Shown here piece after piece: positions 1 through 10,732 of a stretch of DNA of 64,000 nt; positions within the stretch are counted from its first letter, which is position 1; every line of letters starts with the position of its first letter. Position numbers and translations under genes: made by a program. Location of the stretch: contig NZ_CP081006.1 in the NCBI RefSeq assembly GCF_022317005.1, positions 1,922,001 through 1,986,000 of the forward strand. Direction: 5' to 3'. This DNA is from Mycobacterium sp. IDR2000157661. Lineage in GTDB: Bacteria; Actinomycetota; Actinomycetes; Mycobacteriales; Mycobacteriaceae. The notes beneath the pieces are model-generated. The model had not been told where the DNA came from and searched no databases. It saw nothing but the letters and a program-made list of their open reading frames with translations.

Positions 1-2918
1 CCGAGGTACTGCTGAGCGGTCTCGAGCACCGGGACGCGCGGCGGTGTGAACGCGAACCACTGATCCTCGGAGAGGTTGGGGTCATCGGCGACGATGCGCG
101 CGACGTTGGCCTCCGGCGGTGCGGTGGCCAGCGGGAAACGCAGGTTGCGCCAGGCGTTCTGGCGGAATACGTCGATGGGCTGGACCTCGTTGAGCGCCTG
201 GTAGCTGCCGTCGGGCCGGTGGACACCCCACTGCAGCTTGAGCGACTGCCCGTAGCTGAACGACCCGTCCTCCTCGTAGTACCAGATCGCGCCCGCCGCA
301 GCCACGGTCACCAGTGGCCGGTCCGCGGGGCGCTCGCCCGCGGGGAACGGCAACCGGTACCAGGCCGAGGTCAGCTCCGCCGCGACTCCCCCTTCCGAGC
401 CGGGCTCTTCGTAGCTGCCCATCACCGGTGTTCGGTCGGGGTCGAGCCCGAAGGGCAGGAACACCTTCGAGCCGTTGACGCCCTCCGGACCGTAGCCGCC
501 GCCGGTGCCCGCCGCGAAGCCGACCCCGACGACCGGTTCGTTGGCGTTGCCGTCGGAGTTGACCAGACCGGGCTTGACGGCGACCGGTTCGGCGGGGTCG
601 AGGGTGTCGCTGACGCCGTTGGGGTTGAAGCCGACCGGGTCCTCGCCGCCGAGCGGCCCGTACTCGCCGAACCGCTGGCCCGGAACGGGTTGCAGCAGAC
701 CGGCGTTCGGGTCGGGTTCGACGAGCACGTCGTCGGCCATACCGCAGCTGGAGCCGGACACCAGCGCCTCGAGGTTGGCCTTGCCGATGGTGTAGACGGG
801 ATAGCGCTGTACGGCGCCCTTGGCCAGCGAGCCCACCTCGAGCACCACCATGATGACGGCGACCACCAGAAGCGGTGTCGAGGCGAGCACCCGGTTACGC
901 CGGGTGTCGGCGACCTGGGTGTGGCCGGCGTAGTCGATCCGGAAGTGCAGCCATCCGGCGAGCACCCCCGTCGCGATCGCCAGAGCGAGGAAGATGCCCG
1001 TCACCGGGATGCCCGCGAGTACCGGTTGCTTGTCGAACCAGGGCACACCGTAGTTGCCGACGTAGAACCAGCTGTTGAGCCCCGAGGTCGCCCACGCAAG
1101 CGCGAACAGCAGCGCGGTGACGAACAGCGCGAGGTGGCGGCGGCTGTGCAGGCCGACCCGGGCGAACGCGAACGCGGTGACCGCCCCGAGCGCCGCCGCG
1201 AGCCCCGCGAACGCGCCGAACTGCACCGCCCACTTCGTCGGCGTGAAGGTCAGCAACAGCAGGCCGACCGCGGTGGTCCCGACCAGCCGCCAGACCGGGC
1301 CGCTCGCCATGCCGGGCACGCCGCCGCGGCGCAGCAGCACGGCCAGCATCCCGAACAGGCACAGCAGCATGACCAGCACCGCGAACCGGCGCGTCATCGA
1401 CGAGTCGATGCTCTCCTCGACGGTGAGGAAGTAGTACCGCAGGAATTCCTGATACCAGGCGATCGTCGGCCCGACCACGTACTTGATGCGCGCCGACTCC
1501 GCGACGGTGGCCAGGGTCTGGTCGCGGAACACCACGACGAAGATCAACGCGGCCGACGCCACCAGTGGCATCACCTGCGCCGGCACCCCGTCGACGGCCC
1601 GTCGCGCCCGCACGTGGCGCACGATCGCGCGAACCCCGACCAGCAACGGGGCGATCGCGATCAGCCCCTGCGGTGCGAGGGTCACGCTGAGCACGGCGAC
1701 GGCGACCGCCAGCGCGGCCGGCCACAGCCGCCGAGTGGCGATCGCGTTCTCCACCAGCACCCAGCACACGATCGCCCCGAATGCGATCAGCGGTTCGGGC
1801 CGCAGTCCGTTGTTGAAGGGCAGCCACGCCGCCAGGAACACCGCGCCCGCCGTCCAAACCGTCACCCGGTTGGCGGCCAACCGGCGGCCCAACCGCGGCA
1901 GCACCCAGCGGCTGATGATGAGCCATGTGCCGATCGCGGCCAGTGTCGCGGGCACCCGCATCCACACCCCGGCGGTGCTCACCGCGGCCATCTTCGACAA
2001 CACCGACAGGTACCAGTCGAACGGCGCCTCGGTGGCGCCGAAGAAGCGGTAGTAGTTCGCCGTGTAACCGGCCTCGTCGGCGACCCGCGCGATCGTGAGG
2101 TTGTAGCCGTCATCCGACGACGTCGCCCCGATCAGGTGCCACAGCAGCAGCGTGCCGACCACCGCAGCGTCGGCCAACCAGTGCACAGGCCCCACCCGCC
2201 AGAACCGCCGCCACGCGCCGGGAGCGCGCCGTCCCGACCTGCGGTCCAGCACCGCGAGCGCGACGACGGACGCGATCACGCACAGCACGCCGAGCACCAT
2301 CACCGCAAGCTTGAGCGTGGTCGGCGAGGTGATGAACCGGGTGTCGACGTCGATGCGGGCGGACAAGCCCGGTTGCGCGGCCACCTCCAGGTCGGTGAAG
2401 ATCCCGGCGACCTGCGGCTTCTTCTCGGCGGGCAGCGTGCCGACGGCACCGGGGATCCCGACGAAATCCGCGCCGACCTCGCCGGGATTGGCCCAGATGC
2501 GCACGGCGCTGCACTGCTCGGCGGCCACTGCGTCGCGGTCGGCTACCGCGGCGACGGTGTCGCGGAACGCGACGAACACCACGTCGGCGGACGCGCGGAC
2601 GAACAACCCGTTGCGGCTGGCGTCGATGCCGCCGGGGGGCACCGTCGACAACACCAGCCCGCCGTCGTCGGGCAGGGTGGCGATGGCCCGGCAGGGAATC
2701 GAGACGTCGAGTGACTGCGGCGCGCCCGACACCAGCGGAGCGGTGATGTCGCTGACGAACCCGTCGGCGCCGGGTGTCTGCGGCCACAGGATCGTCGCGG
2801 TCGTCTGCTGAACCGGCAGCAGTGGAACCAGCCCGCACAGCAACACCCCGGCGAGGCCCGCGAACACGGCGATCAGCCGAGCGAGGCGGTGGGTCCGCTC
2901 AGACTGGTCGCGTGGCAC
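1..2918 (-). CDS. embA: Arabinosyltransferase EmbA (partial, C-terminus beyond the window)
   Basis: EmbA is a GT-C membrane arabinosyltransferase that, with EmbB, uses decaprenyl-phosphoarabinose to build the non-reducing ends of arabinogalactan. About 972 residues are visible; the family is near 1,100, so roughly 120 C-terminal residues lie left of base 1. The translation opens [18 protein letters not shown] and contains the periplasmic-loop SDDGY motif of Emb proteins and the [13 protein letters not shown] stretch typical of EmbA rather than EmbC. The GTG at 2918 matches the start of the M. tuberculosis protein. An in-frame ATG at 2942 has a better Shine-Dalgarno (AGGGGG, 7 nt upstream), so translation may begin 8 codons earlier. 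embB is expected next, off-window. Oddly, embA is separated from embC by two opposite-strand genes and must have its own promoter. Confidence 0.95.
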   Translation of the reverse strand, partial: MPRDQSERTHRLARLIAVFAGLAGVLLCGLVPLLPVQQTTATILWPQTPGADGFVSDITAPLVSGAPQSLDVSIPCRAIATLPDDGGLVLSTVPPGGIDASRNGLFVRASADVVFVAFRDTVAAVADRDAVAAEQCSAVRIWANPGEVGADFVGIPGAVGTLPAEKKPQVAGIFTDLEVAAQPGLSARIDVDTRFITSPTTLKLAVMVLGVLCVIASVVALAVLDRRSGRRAPGAWRRFWRVGPVHWLADAAVVGTLLLWHLIGATSSDDGYNLTIARVADEAGYTANYYRFFGATEAPFDWYLSVLSKMAAVSTAGVWMRVPATLAAIGTWLIISRWVLPRLGRRLAANRVTVWTAGAVFLAAWLPFNNGLRPEPLIAFGAIVCWVLVENAIATRRLWPAALAVAVAVLSVTLAPQGLIAIAPLLVGVRAIVRHVRARRAVDGVPAQVMPLVASAALIFVVVFRDQTLATVAESARIKYVVGPTIAWYQEFLRYYFLTVEESIDSSMTRRFAVLVMLLCLFGMLAVLLRRGGVPGMASGPVWRLVGTTAVGLLLLTFTPTKWAVQFGAFAGLAAALGAVTAFAFARVGLHSRRHLALFVTALLFALAWATSGLNSWFYVGNYGVPWFDKQPVLAGIPVTGIFLALAIATGVLAGWLHFRIDYAGHTQVADTRRNRVLASTPLLVVAVIMVVLEVGSLAKGAVQRYPVYTIGKANLEALVSGSSCGMADDVLVEPDPNAGLLQPVPGQRFGEYGPLGGEDPVGFNPNGVSDTLDPAEPVAVKPGLVNSDGNANEPVVGVGFAAGTGGGYGPEGVNGSKVFLPFGLDPDRTPVMGSYEEPGSEGGVAAELTSAWYRLPFPAGERPADRPLVTVAAAGAIWYYEEDGSFSYGQSLKLQWGVHRPDGSYQALNEVQPIDVFRQNAWRNLRFPLATAPPEANVARIVADDPNLSEDQWFAFTPPRVPVLETAQQYL

Positions 2919-2994
2919 GAGGCTCGATGGTAGGCGAAGCATCTGATGACCCCCTGGCACCAGGCTTTGCCGCCCTGTGTGCGTTGCCGAACTG

Positions 2995-3057
2995 GAACAC
3001 CGCATACCTAGATCTGTTAGGGTAGGGCCCCCTAGCACTTCTAGGTATGCGGAGTTC
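2995..3057. promoter_or_regulatory. 18-bp inverted repeat, putative PadR operator between embA and padR
   Basis: Arms 2995-3012 and 3040-3057 are reverse complements at 17 of 18 positions, including an uninterrupted 13-bp core (CCGCATACCTAGA / TCTAGGTATGCGG). A 27-bp spacer separates them and holds TANNNT-type -10 candidates for both directions (TAGGGT at 3018-3023 on plus; TACCCT at 3019-3024 on minus). It lies directly upstream of padR and about 50 bp upstream of the embA start, so one site could control both. PadR proteins commonly autoregulate through such palindromes; binding here is inferred. Confidence 0.7.
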
Positions 3058-3061
3058 GTTC

Positions 3062-3424
3062 ATGCACATCGACAAGGATCTGGTCGCCGCCTCGGCCACA
3101 CCGCTGGTCCTCGGGATCCTCGCCGACGGCGAGTCTTATGGTTACGCGATCCTCAAGCGGGTCAACGAGCTGTCCGCAGGCCGCATGCAGTGGACCGACG
3201 GAATGCTGTATCCGCTGCTGCACCGCCTGGAGCGGCTGGGCTACGTCTCGGCGGCCTGGGGGACATCGCAGGGTGGACGACGGCGCAAGCACTACGCCAT
3301 CACGTCGGCGGGGCTGGCAGCTCTCGCCGAACGGCAGCGCCAGTGGACGGTGGTCGCTGAGGCGCTCGACCGCGTCTGGCAGTCCGCCGTCGTCCCTCCG
3401 GGCCTGGCACCGGGTGTGTCGTGA
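3062..3424 (+). CDS. PadR family transcriptional regulator
   Basis: A 120-residue winged-helix repressor of the PadR family, subfamily with little beyond the DNA-binding domain. The family signature SYGYAILKRV (helix 2) and the MLYPLLHRLERLGYV recognition-helix region are clear, followed by the GGRRRKHYAIT wing and a short C-terminal helix. I chose ATG 3062 because GGAG lies 7 nt upstream; an earlier in-frame ATG at 3047 falls inside the inverted-repeat arm and has no ribosome-binding site. The stop overlaps the GTG of the next gene by 4 bp, so the two are translationally coupled. It faces away from embA across a 118-bp region that contains its likely operator, which makes control of embA possible. 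The effector is unknown. Confidence 0.9.
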   Translation: MHIDKDLVAASATPLVLGILADGESYGYAILKRVNELSAGRMQWTDGMLYPLLHRLERLGYVSAAWGTSQGGRRRKHYAITSAGLAALAERQRQWTVVAEALDRVWQSAVVPPGLAPGVS

Positions 3425-4773
3425 CGGACGCGAATCTGATGCTGGAATCGCAGATCGCGCACTGGCGCGGCTTCGTCGAGCGGCATCGCGCCATCTCCGC
3501 CTCCGATGTCGACGAGATGGAAGATCACCTGCGCGAGCAGATTGCCGATCTGGCCGAATCGGGTCTGTCCGACGACGAGTCGTTCCTGGTCGCCGTGAAG
3601 CGGCTGGGCAACGTCGACGCCATCTCGCGGGAGTTCGCCCGCGAGCACTCCGACAGGCTGTGGAAACAGCTGGTGCTCGTGCCCTCGGATACGTCGCCGC
3701 AGCATCCGCAGCCCAACCGCGAACTCCTCGTGGTGATCGCAATGGCTCTCGGCGCGGCGGTCGCCCTGAAGTGGGCGCTGGCCGTCCTCGGTGACTCACC
3801 GGCCTTCGGCCGTAACGCCGCACTGCTGGTGTTTCCCTTCCTGGCGGGCTATTTCGTCTGGAAGCGCCGGACCGGGCCGCGCATGTGGGCGCTGCTCATG
3901 GTGCCGGCGGCGGCGTTGGCCCTCGTGGTGAACACCTATCCGTTCCCGCCCGCCTCGGACACCGAGGTGCTCGCCGCGATTCACCTGCCGATCGTGTTGT
4001 GGCTGCTCGTCGGCCTGACCTACGTCGGTGGGCGCTGGCGCCACCACGGTCGTCGAATGGACTTCATCCGGTTCACCGGTGAGTTCGTGGTCTACTGCAC
4101 CCTGCTGTTGCTCGGCGTCGGCGTGCTGGTGATGTTGACGGCAGGCGCATTCCAGGCCATCGGGGTGGACCTCGAATGGCTTATCGAGGGCTGGGCGGCG
4201 CCGGTTGCCCCGCCGGTCGTGGTGCTTCTCTCCGCGTGGCTGGTGGAGGCGAAGCAGAGCGTCATCGAGAACATCGCGCCCGTGCTCACCCGGGTCTTCA
4301 CCCCGCTGACGATCGTCATGCTGCTGGCGCTGCTGGTGGCTTTCGCCCGTGCAGGCACCATCATCGGTGTCGAGCGCGAACTGCTGATCCTGATGGATCT
4401 GATCCTGGTCCTGGTACTCGGCCTGCTGCTGTATGCCATCTCGGCGCGCGACCCGCTATCGGCGCCAACGGTTTTCGACCGGCTGCAGCTGGCACTCGTG
4501 CTCAGTGCCCTCGCCGTCGACGTCCTGATGCTGACGGCGATGCTGCTGCGCATCGCCGAGTTCGGCTACAGCCCCAACAAGGCCGCGGCGCTGGGGCTGA
4601 ACCTGGTGCTTCTGCTGAACCTGGCGTGGTCGGCGTGGCTGCTCTCGAGGTTCCTCAGACAGCGCCGACCGTTCACCGCAGTCGACCGCTGGCAGACCGA
4701 TTATCTGCCCGTGTACGGCGTGTGGGCCTTGGCCGTCGTCATCGCGCTGCCGCCCCTGTTCGGCTTCGGCTGA
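3421..4773 (+). CDS. HAAS-domain multi-pass membrane protein, partner of PadR
   Basis: A 450-residue protein. Residues 1-80 form a soluble alpha-helical HAAS/DUF1700-like domain (ESQIAHWRGFVERHRAIS, then EMEDHLREQI and DESFLVAVKRLG), the module that typically accompanies PadR regulators and is thought to contact them. From residue 100 on there are about eleven hydrophobic segments, ending near ALAVVIALPPLFGFG. GTG at 3421 overlaps the padR stop. The gene ends 21 bp from the convergent end of embC. By family precedent it is a sensor or PadR-interacting membrane protein; its transport or signalling substrate cannot be read from sequence. The pair is foreign to the usual contiguous embCAB order, so it was probably inserted here. 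Confidence 0.8.
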   Translation: MTDANLMLESQIAHWRGFVERHRAISASDVDEMEDHLREQIADLAESGLSDDESFLVAVKRLGNVDAISREFAREHSDRLWKQLVLVPSDTSPQHPQPNRELLVVIAMALGAAVALKWALAVLGDSPAFGRNAALLVFPFLAGYFVWKRRTGPRMWALLMVPAAALALVVNTYPFPPASDTEVLAAIHLPIVLWLLVGLTYVGGRWRHHGRRMDFIRFTGEFVVYCTLLLLGVGVLVMLTAGAFQAIGVDLEWLIEGWAAPVAPPVVVLLSAWLVEAKQSVIENIAPVLTRVFTPLTIVMLLALLVAFARAGTIIGVERELLILMDLILVLVLGLLLYAISARDPLSAPTVFDRLQLALVLSALAVDVLMLTAMLLRIAEFGYSPNKAAALGLNLVLLLNLAWSAWLLSRFLRQRRPFTAVDRWQTDYLPVYGVWALAVVIALPPLFGFG

Positions 4774-4794
4774 GCGTCGTACCGTGCTGGGCAC

Positions 4795-7700
4795 TCAGGA
4801 CAAGCGCAGCGGCGCCGGGCTCCACAGGCCGCTACGGGTCGTCGAATCGAGATCCAGCCGGGCCGGTTCGGCGTCGGGGTAGTAGGGCGTGAGCTGCTGC
4901 AGCGCGCCCCAGTCGCGGAACCAGTCGTCCTTCAGATAGCTCGGCAGCGTGGTGGCCCGCAGCAGCAGTTCGGTGATCCCGAGCGGCCCGCCGCCGAGGT
5001 AGTCCATCACCGGCGAGTTCGCCTCGGCGCCGAACCGGTCGGGCAGGATCCGCCACTTCGGCACCTCGATGACGCCGTTGCGGTGGTAGAAGGGCCGCTG
5101 GCAGGGGAACGCCAGGCCGACCAGCCAGTCCAGCAGCACCGGGTCCTGGGAGCCGACGACGTCCTGCAGCGTGCGCAGCTGCGGGATGCGGGGCGGGGTC
5201 AGCGCGATCCAGTGCTGCGGGTCGAGGTCGTCGTCGGTGGCGACCAGCCGCACCTGGGTGGCGTCGTCGGGGATCGCGGCCATCGGCGCGCGCAGGTTGC
5301 GCCACGCAGGCGCCGCGCCGACGTCGGCGAAGCCGATGGAGCCGCCCGGTTCGTCCGCGGCGGCCTGCTCGTCGGTGGCCCACTGCACGACGACCTCGCC
5401 CGGATCGAAGCGGCCGGCCGCGGCGACCGCCAACAGCGGCCCGGCCTCGTCTCCGGCGGGCAGCCGGTACCACGCCGAGCGCAGTTCCGCGGGCTGCTGG
5501 GTGCCCGAGCGCCAGCTGCCCATCACTGGGGTGGTGGCCGGGTCCAGGTCGAACGGCAGCCGGGCGCGTGATCCGTTGACACCGGCAGCGGCCGTCGTGC
5601 CGCCCTCGGTGCCCGCCTCGCCGGCCTGGTCGTCGCCCTCGGGGGTGTCGGCGAAGTTCGTGGCGGTGCCGGGGCCGCTCATCACCTCGTCGGCGGACAG
5701 GTCGGACGGGATCCCGTTCGGGCCGAACCCCTGGGCGCTCACCGAGAGCCCCTGCCCCACGGGCGCGCCGACCGGGCTCAGCATGCCGGCATTCGGATCC
5801 TGCTCGACGAGGACATCCTCGGCCATTCCGCAGGTCTTACCCGCCAGCGATTCGAGGTTCGATCGGCCCACGCTCCAGGCCGGGTACTGGTCGATCATCG
5901 CGAGTGTCAACGACACCACCTGGAACATCACCAGCAGCCACGCGGCAATGGCCAACGGCGCCTGCAAGATTCGCTGCCACCGGGATGGGGATCGGATGGA
6001 GCCGGGCGGTGCGGCGTCGCGGCCGGAGAAGTGGAACCACGCCGCGCCCAGCAGTGCCACGAGCGAGAGTCCCAGCAGGAGGGTGGTGAACCCGAACCGC
6101 CACTCCGGGAACTCGTTCGACCACGGCACCCCGAAGTTGGACACGTACCACCAGCCGTTCACGGTCGCGAACGACAGCGCCATCGCGAACAGTACCGCCG
6201 CGGCGAACACCGATCGGTTGCGGCGCGAGCGCATCGCGGCCGCGGTGACGGCCACTGCCGCCAACGCGCCGAGTGACCCGGCCAGTCCGGCGAACACGCC
6301 GAAATGGTGGGTCCACTTGGTCGGGGTGAACATCAGCGCCAGGAACGAGATGATCGTGATGCCGATGATGCGCCTGCTCGGACCCAGCGCTGTCCCCGGA
6401 ATCCTGAACTTGCGCAGCGCCATCGCCACCGACACCGCCAGGGCCAGCAGCAGCGTCAGCACCGCGAACCGGCGCGCCACCGACCCGTCGGGACTGGTGG
6501 TGAACAACCGCTCGTAGCGGATGTGCTCGTCGAACCAGGACAGGCTCGGGCCCACCGCCGACTTGAACGAGTTGGCCTGCAGTTCACCGATCAGCGTCTG
6601 ATCTCTGAAGATCAGGATGATGGTCACCGTGCACGCCGCCAGGATGGGGGCCAGCAGCGCAAGGTAGCCGAAGCGCGAAGTATGCGCGGCCACAATGGTT
6701 TTCAGCGGGCCGACGGCGACGAGCAGAGCGCCGACGGCCGCGATGCCGGTCGGGCCGGAGAACAGGGTCAGCGCGCCGATGATGATCGCGATCGCCACCG
6801 GCAGCAGCCTGCTGGTCGCCACGCCGCGCTCGACCGCACACCAGGTCGCCAGGATGCCCAGGGCGATGATCGGCTCGGGCCGCAGCCCGTTGTTCAGCGG
6901 CAGCCAGAACGCCAGGAACAGGCCCGCGGCCGTCCACGCCGCCGCCGGGGTGGACTTGACGGCGTGACCCAACCGCGGGATCACCTCCCGGCTGATCAAC
7001 CACCAGCAGGCCAGCGCCATCACCAGGGTGGGCAGCCGCATCCAGACGCTGGCAGTGCTGACCTGCGACCACAGCGCCAGCAGGTCGTAGTACCAGCCGA
7101 ACGGCGCTTCGGGGGTGCCGAACCAGCGGTAGTAGTTGGCCATGTAGCCGGCCTGCTCGGACACCCGGGCCATGGTGAGGATGTAGCCGTCGTCGGCGGT
7201 GTTGGCGCCGACGAAGTGCCACCACACCAGCACGGCGGTCACCACACCGTCCAGCGGCGTCAACGACCACCAGCGCGGGGGCAGGAAGCGTTTGGCCCGC
7301 CTGCCGTCGGCGGCGTCGAGAACGTGCAGCGCGCCGAGTGCGACGACGGTCATCGCGACACCGATGATCATCGCGAGCGTCTTGAGCAGCGTCGGCGTGC
7401 TGCTGTAGCGGGTGTCGAGGGTGGCCGAGAACGACAGGCCCGGCGGTGCGCGCCCGGACAGGTCGGTGAAGACGCCGACGATCTGCGGGCGGAAGTCGTA
7501 GCCGCCGCGCTCGCCGCGCAGCGGCTCACCGGCGTCCTCGGATTCGGGGCCCTTGACCAGGCCGACGAACTCCCCGGTGACCTCGTCGGCGCGCGCGGTG
7601 ATGCTCAGCCGCTCACACTGCGGGCTGAGCACCTGATTTAGCGGTGCGCTGACCACCGGGGTGTTGCGGACGATGACGAGCAGTTCGTCGCCGACCCGCT

Positions 7701-8016
7701 CGACGAGCAGGCCCCGGTCGATGGCCTTCGGCGCCGGCCCGGGCACCGTCGACAGCAACACGGTGCGGTCGCGGTTCTCCGGTCCGACCAGCCCCGCCGC
7801 GACGCCGCACGGCACGCTGATCTCCAGGTCGGTGGCGACGTAGCCGATCAGGGGCGCCTCCACGCTTTCCAGCACGCCGTTCTGCGGCCAGTTCAGCTGC
7901 GCGGTGGTCTGGGTCACCGGCAGCAGCGGGGTGGCGACCGCCAGCACCGCGCCGAGCAACCCGGCGACGATCGCGATGAGCCGCGTGGTCCGATGGTTCG
8001 TCCCGGCGGCAATCAC
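4795..8016 (-). CDS. embC: Arabinosyltransferase EmbC
   Basis: A 1,073-residue GT-C arabinosyltransferase that elongates the arabinan of lipoarabinomannan using decaprenyl-phosphoarabinose; it is an ethambutol target. Near-identity to known EmbC is recognisable throughout: LLPVTQTTAQLNWPQNG after the first membrane helix, the catalytic-loop NTADDGYIL with Asp275-Asp276, the FTPTKWTHHFGVFAGL region, and a C-terminal carbohydrate-binding portion ending GLWSPAPLRLS. Start is GTG 8016, 11 bp after aftA. It belongs to the dprE1-dprE2-aftA-embC transcription unit. Unlike the usual arrangement, embA does not follow directly; the 3' end converges on a HAAS protein gene 21 bp away. Confidence 0.96.
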   Translation of the reverse strand: MIAAGTNHRTTRLIAIVAGLLGAVLAVATPLLPVTQTTAQLNWPQNGVLESVEAPLIGYVATDLEISVPCGVAAGLVGPENRDRTVLLSTVPGPAPKAIDRGLLVERVGDELLVIVRNTPVVSAPLNQVLSPQCERLSITARADEVTGEFVGLVKGPESEDAGEPLRGERGGYDFRPQIVGVFTDLSGRAPPGLSFSATLDTRYSSTPTLLKTLAMIIGVAMTVVALGALHVLDAADGRRAKRFLPPRWWSLTPLDGVVTAVLVWWHFVGANTADDGYILTMARVSEQAGYMANYYRWFGTPEAPFGWYYDLLALWSQVSTASVWMRLPTLVMALACWWLISREVIPRLGHAVKSTPAAAWTAAGLFLAFWLPLNNGLRPEPIIALGILATWCAVERGVATSRLLPVAIAIIIGALTLFSGPTGIAAVGALLVAVGPLKTIVAAHTSRFGYLALLAPILAACTVTIILIFRDQTLIGELQANSFKSAVGPSLSWFDEHIRYERLFTTSPDGSVARRFAVLTLLLALAVSVAMALRKFRIPGTALGPSRRIIGITIISFLALMFTPTKWTHHFGVFAGLAGSLGALAAVAVTAAAMRSRRNRSVFAAAVLFAMALSFATVNGWWYVSNFGVPWSNEFPEWRFGFTTLLLGLSLVALLGAAWFHFSGRDAAPPGSIRSPSRWQRILQAPLAIAAWLLVMFQVVSLTLAMIDQYPAWSVGRSNLESLAGKTCGMAEDVLVEQDPNAGMLSPVGAPVGQGLSVSAQGFGPNGIPSDLSADEVMSGPGTATNFADTPEGDDQAGEAGTEGGTTAAAGVNGSRARLPFDLDPATTPVMGSWRSGTQQPAELRSAWYRLPAGDEAGPLLAVAAAGRFDPGEVVVQWATDEQAAADEPGGSIGFADVGAAPAWRNLRAPMAAIPDDATQVRLVATDDDLDPQHWIALTPPRIPQLRTLQDVVGSQDPVLLDWLVGLAFPCQRPFYHRNGVIEVPKWRILPDRFGAEANSPVMDYLGGGPLGITELLLRATTLPSYLKDDWFRDWGALQQLTPYYPDAEPARLDLDSTTRSGLWSPAPLRLS

Positions 8017-8027
8017 GGAGCCTGATC

Positions 8028-9926
8028 TTAATTGGGCGTGCGGATGGCGAGGACGAACGGCCCGATGCTGGAGACATCGAAGCGTGGATCGTCGAAGAGC
8101 GCCTCGTCCAGCGCGACCTGGTAGCGGCGCACGTTGGGCTGGTTGGGGTACACGTCGGAGGCCAGCCGCAGGGTGTACGTGTCGTCAGCGCCGCGGCGCA
8201 TCAGGAAGACACTCGGCGGCTTCCACGGCAGGGAGTCCAGCGCCTCGATGAACGCGTCCGAGTCGGTGAGCCTGGCCCAACTCTCGATCGCCTCGGCCCG
8301 CTTCTCGAACTGCGCCAGCGGGTTGGCGTAGTGCGACGTCAGGCCCTGGAAGCCCCAGTACGGGTAGTAGGACAGGAAGCTGTAGTCGGCGGTCAGCACG
8401 ACGGTCTCGTCGCGCGGTCGGCCGGTCACCTCGAGGATCTTGTCGTCGATCTCGCGGTAGTAGCGTTCCGCGCCGGGAGGCCGACGGTCCGCGCGTTGCC
8501 CGTAGCCGTCGGTGTCGGTGTAGGCGACGACGATGTCGGGGCGCAGCACGTCCGGGATGTCCTGGCTGAACGTGACCGCGCCGATCGCACCCAGGGTGGC
8601 GGCGGCCGCGACGACGCGCCGGGCCATCTGCGGCTGGTACCGGTGAGCCAGCGCCAGCGTCGCATCGAGGAATCCGAACGCGCCTGCGGCGGTGAGCAAC
8701 ACCGTCAGCGTGGGCTGCAGGCGGAACGACAGCAGGGTGGTGCCGGCCAGCGTGGTCAGCATCGACAGCAGCGACCAGGCGTAGACGGCCAGCACCGCGA
8801 TGCCCAGCGCAGCGGCCCGGGTGGACGAGCGCACCCGCCAGACCAGCCACAACGTGCCGACCATGCACAGGGCGCCCAGCAGCGTGAAGTGCAGCATCGG
8901 GAACTCGAGCTCGGCGCCGGCCGATGGCAGATAGTGCTGCGCGGTGCCGGTATCGGCGGGTTCACCCTCGAGCGCGGCCAACAGCCACGGGCCGAGACCG
9001 ATCAACCACATGGCTCCGGAGATGGCCGCGATGACCAGCAGGCGCAGCAGCGGATCGAGGCTCCTGGGCTTCATGTCGCCGCCGGAGCGGCTCCGGCGCG
9101 CCACCGCGAGCCCGAACGCCATGATCGCCAGCGTGAACGCGGCATAGCCCAGCAGCAGTGAATAGAACAGCGCCGCGACCCCGAGGAACAACCCCGTGCC
9201 GATGACGGCGGCCCACCCACCGCCCCTGATCTGGCCCCGCAGCCCCGACCACGCGAGCACGAACACCGGCGGCAGCAGCACGGTGATGATCGCCGCGTAG
9301 GGCTCGGCGGACGAGTAGGCCAGCGTGGCCGCGGCCGTGGCGGTCGTGACCACCAGCGCGTACTCGAAGCGGACCAACACCGCCCACAACGCGAGTGCCA
9401 CGACGATCCCGACGGTGATCGAGATGATCGCCCACGGCTTGAACATCTCCCAGGCCGGCGTGCCGGTCAGCGCGGCCAGCCGCCCGCCGAGCCAGAACCA
9501 GCCCGGCGGATAGAACGGCGGCATCCCGTAGTAGGTCATGTCGCGCAGCGCAGGGTCGTCGGCCAGCCGGGTGAGGTACTCGGTGCGGAACTGCTGGTCG
9601 ACGGAGATGCCGAACAGGTACAGCTTCGTCGCGCCCAGCGGCATCGCCAGCGTCACCACCGAGAACGCCGAGAGGAACAGCACCGACGTGGACCGGGCCA
9701 GCCACCGCCGACCGCGACGCCACGCCCACCCACCGGCAAACAGCCCGGCCAGACACGAGACCTGCCCGACGGTGGTCAACGCGTGCAACTGATTCGACGA
9801 GTTGTACGCCGGCCATTCGACCCGGGCGATCGCGACCAGCGCGACCACTGCCACCAGCGCCGCGACGACGGCGGCCGCCGCCATCTGGCTGGCTACCTTG
9901 AAGGGCCCCGCCAGCGCACTGCGCAT
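8028..9926 (-). CDS. aftA: Galactan 5-O-arabinofuranosyltransferase AftA
   Basis: A 632-residue integral-membrane GT-C enzyme that adds the first arabinofuranose residues to the galactan chain, priming arabinogalactan synthesis. The translation shows the conserved [19 protein letters not shown] segment, [27 protein letters not shown] and the C-terminal [19 protein letters not shown] block, with about ten membrane helices between. I place the start at ATG 9926, where TGATG couples it to the dprE2 stop; the frame stays open to 10007 but that extension would lie inside dprE2. The gene ends 11 bp before embC. Confidence 0.94.
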   Translation of the reverse strand: MRSALAGPFKVASQMAAAAVVAALVAVVALVAIARVEWPAYNSSNQLHALTTVGQVSCLAGLFAGGWAWRRGRRWLARSTSVLFLSAFSVVTLAMPLGATKLYLFGISVDQQFRTEYLTRLADDPALRDMTYYGMPPFYPPGWFWLGGRLAALTGTPAWEMFKPWAIISITVGIVVALALWAVLVRFEYALVVTTATAAATLAYSSAEPYAAIITVLLPPVFVLAWSGLRGQIRGGGWAAVIGTGLFLGVAALFYSLLLGYAAFTLAIMAFGLAVARRSRSGGDMKPRSLDPLLRLLVIAAISGAMWLIGLGPWLLAALEGEPADTGTAQHYLPSAGAELEFPMLHFTLLGALCMVGTLWLVWRVRSSTRAAALGIAVLAVYAWSLLSMLTTLAGTTLLSFRLQPTLTVLLTAAGAFGFLDATLALAHRYQPQMARRVVAAAATLGAIGAVTFSQDIPDVLRPDIVVAYTDTDGYGQRADRRPPGAERYYREIDDKILEVTGRPRDETVVLTADYSFLSYYPYWGFQGLTSHYANPLAQFEKRAEAIESWARLTDSDAFIEALDSLPWKPPSVFLMRRGADDTYTLRLASDVYPNQPNVRRYQVALDEALFDDPRFDVSSIGPFVLAIRTPN

Positions 9927-10720
9927 CAGATGGGCAGCTTGCGGAAGATCGGGCGCGGAATGTGGCGCAAGACCATCATCACGTACCTGAACGTCCCCGG
10001 CGCCCACACCAGTTCCTTGCCCTTGGCCGCCGCGGTCACCGCGAGTTCGGCGACGTCCTCCTTGTCGACGGTGAACGGTGCCTCCTTGGCCCCGGTTGCC
10101 TTCCAGTGCTCGATCGTGGTGCGGGTGCGCACCTGGCCCGGCCGGATGACCAGAACCCGAACGCCGTGCTCGCGCAGGGCCTCTCCGAGGCCGAGGTAGA
10201 AGCCGTCGAGGCCGGCTTTGGTGGACCCGTAGACGAAGTTGGACCGTCGCACCCGCTCACCGGCGGCCGAGCTCATCGCGATGATCTGCCCGAAGCCCTG
10301 GGCGCGCATCTTCTCACCGAGCAGCACCCCGACGGAAACCGCTGCGGTGTAGTTGATCTCGGCGATCTGCACGGCCTTGCGCTGGTCCTGCCAGAGTTCC
10401 TCGGCGTTGCCGAGCAGACCGAACGCGACGATCGCCACATCGATGTCGCTTGTGACGTCACCCCCGCCCCAAGCCTTGTCGATCACGGCGCGGTGACTTC
10501 CGGTGTCGAGCCCGTCGAAGTCGATCCACTCGACGGACTTGGCCCCTGCCGCCGTCATCGCGGCGATGGCGTCGTCCTTGCCGGGATGGTCGGGCAGATC
10601 GGCCAGCACGATCCGTGCCTGTGCGGTGCGCAGGTAGCGCGCGCAGATCGCCAGGCCGATCTCCGAGGTGCCACCGAGCAACAGGATGGTCTGCGGATTA
10701 CCTACGGCGTCAAGAACCAT
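9926..10720 (-). CDS. dprE2: Decaprenylphosphoryl-2-keto-ribose reductase DprE2
   Basis: A 264-residue short-chain dehydrogenase that reduces the keto intermediate made by DprE1 with NADH, yielding decaprenyl-phosphoarabinose, the only arabinose donor for cell-wall arabinan. The Rossmann motif appears as [10 protein letters not shown], the catalytic region as [20 protein letters not shown] (Ser, Tyr and Lys of the YxxxK motif), and a C-terminal membrane-proximal segment [13 protein letters not shown] ends the protein. It starts 12 bp after dprE1 and its stop overlaps the aftA start by one base. Confidence 0.94.
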   Translation of the reverse strand: MVLDAVGNPQTILLLGGTSEIGLAICARYLRTAQARIVLADLPDHPGKDDAIAAMTAAGAKSVEWIDFDGLDTGSHRAVIDKAWGGGDVTSDIDVAIVAFGLLGNAEELWQDQRKAVQIAEINYTAAVSVGVLLGEKMRAQGFGQIIAMSSAAGERVRRSNFVYGSTKAGLDGFYLGLGEALREHGVRVLVIRPGQVRTRTTIEHWKATGAKEAPFTVDKEDVAELAVTAAAKGKELVWAPGTFRYVMMVLRHIPRPIFRKLPI

Positions 10721-10732
10721 ATGCGCGCACCC

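Noticed and set aside
219-2714. An 831-codon plus-strand open frame antisense to embA
   Set aside because: Its product is low-complexity Arg/Gly/His/Gln-rich with no domain, as expected for the complement of a high-GC gene; the minus strand reads clearly as EmbA.
6304-7641. A 445-codon plus-strand frame inside embC
   Set aside because: Compositional shadow of embC, with no ribosome site and no recognisable motif.
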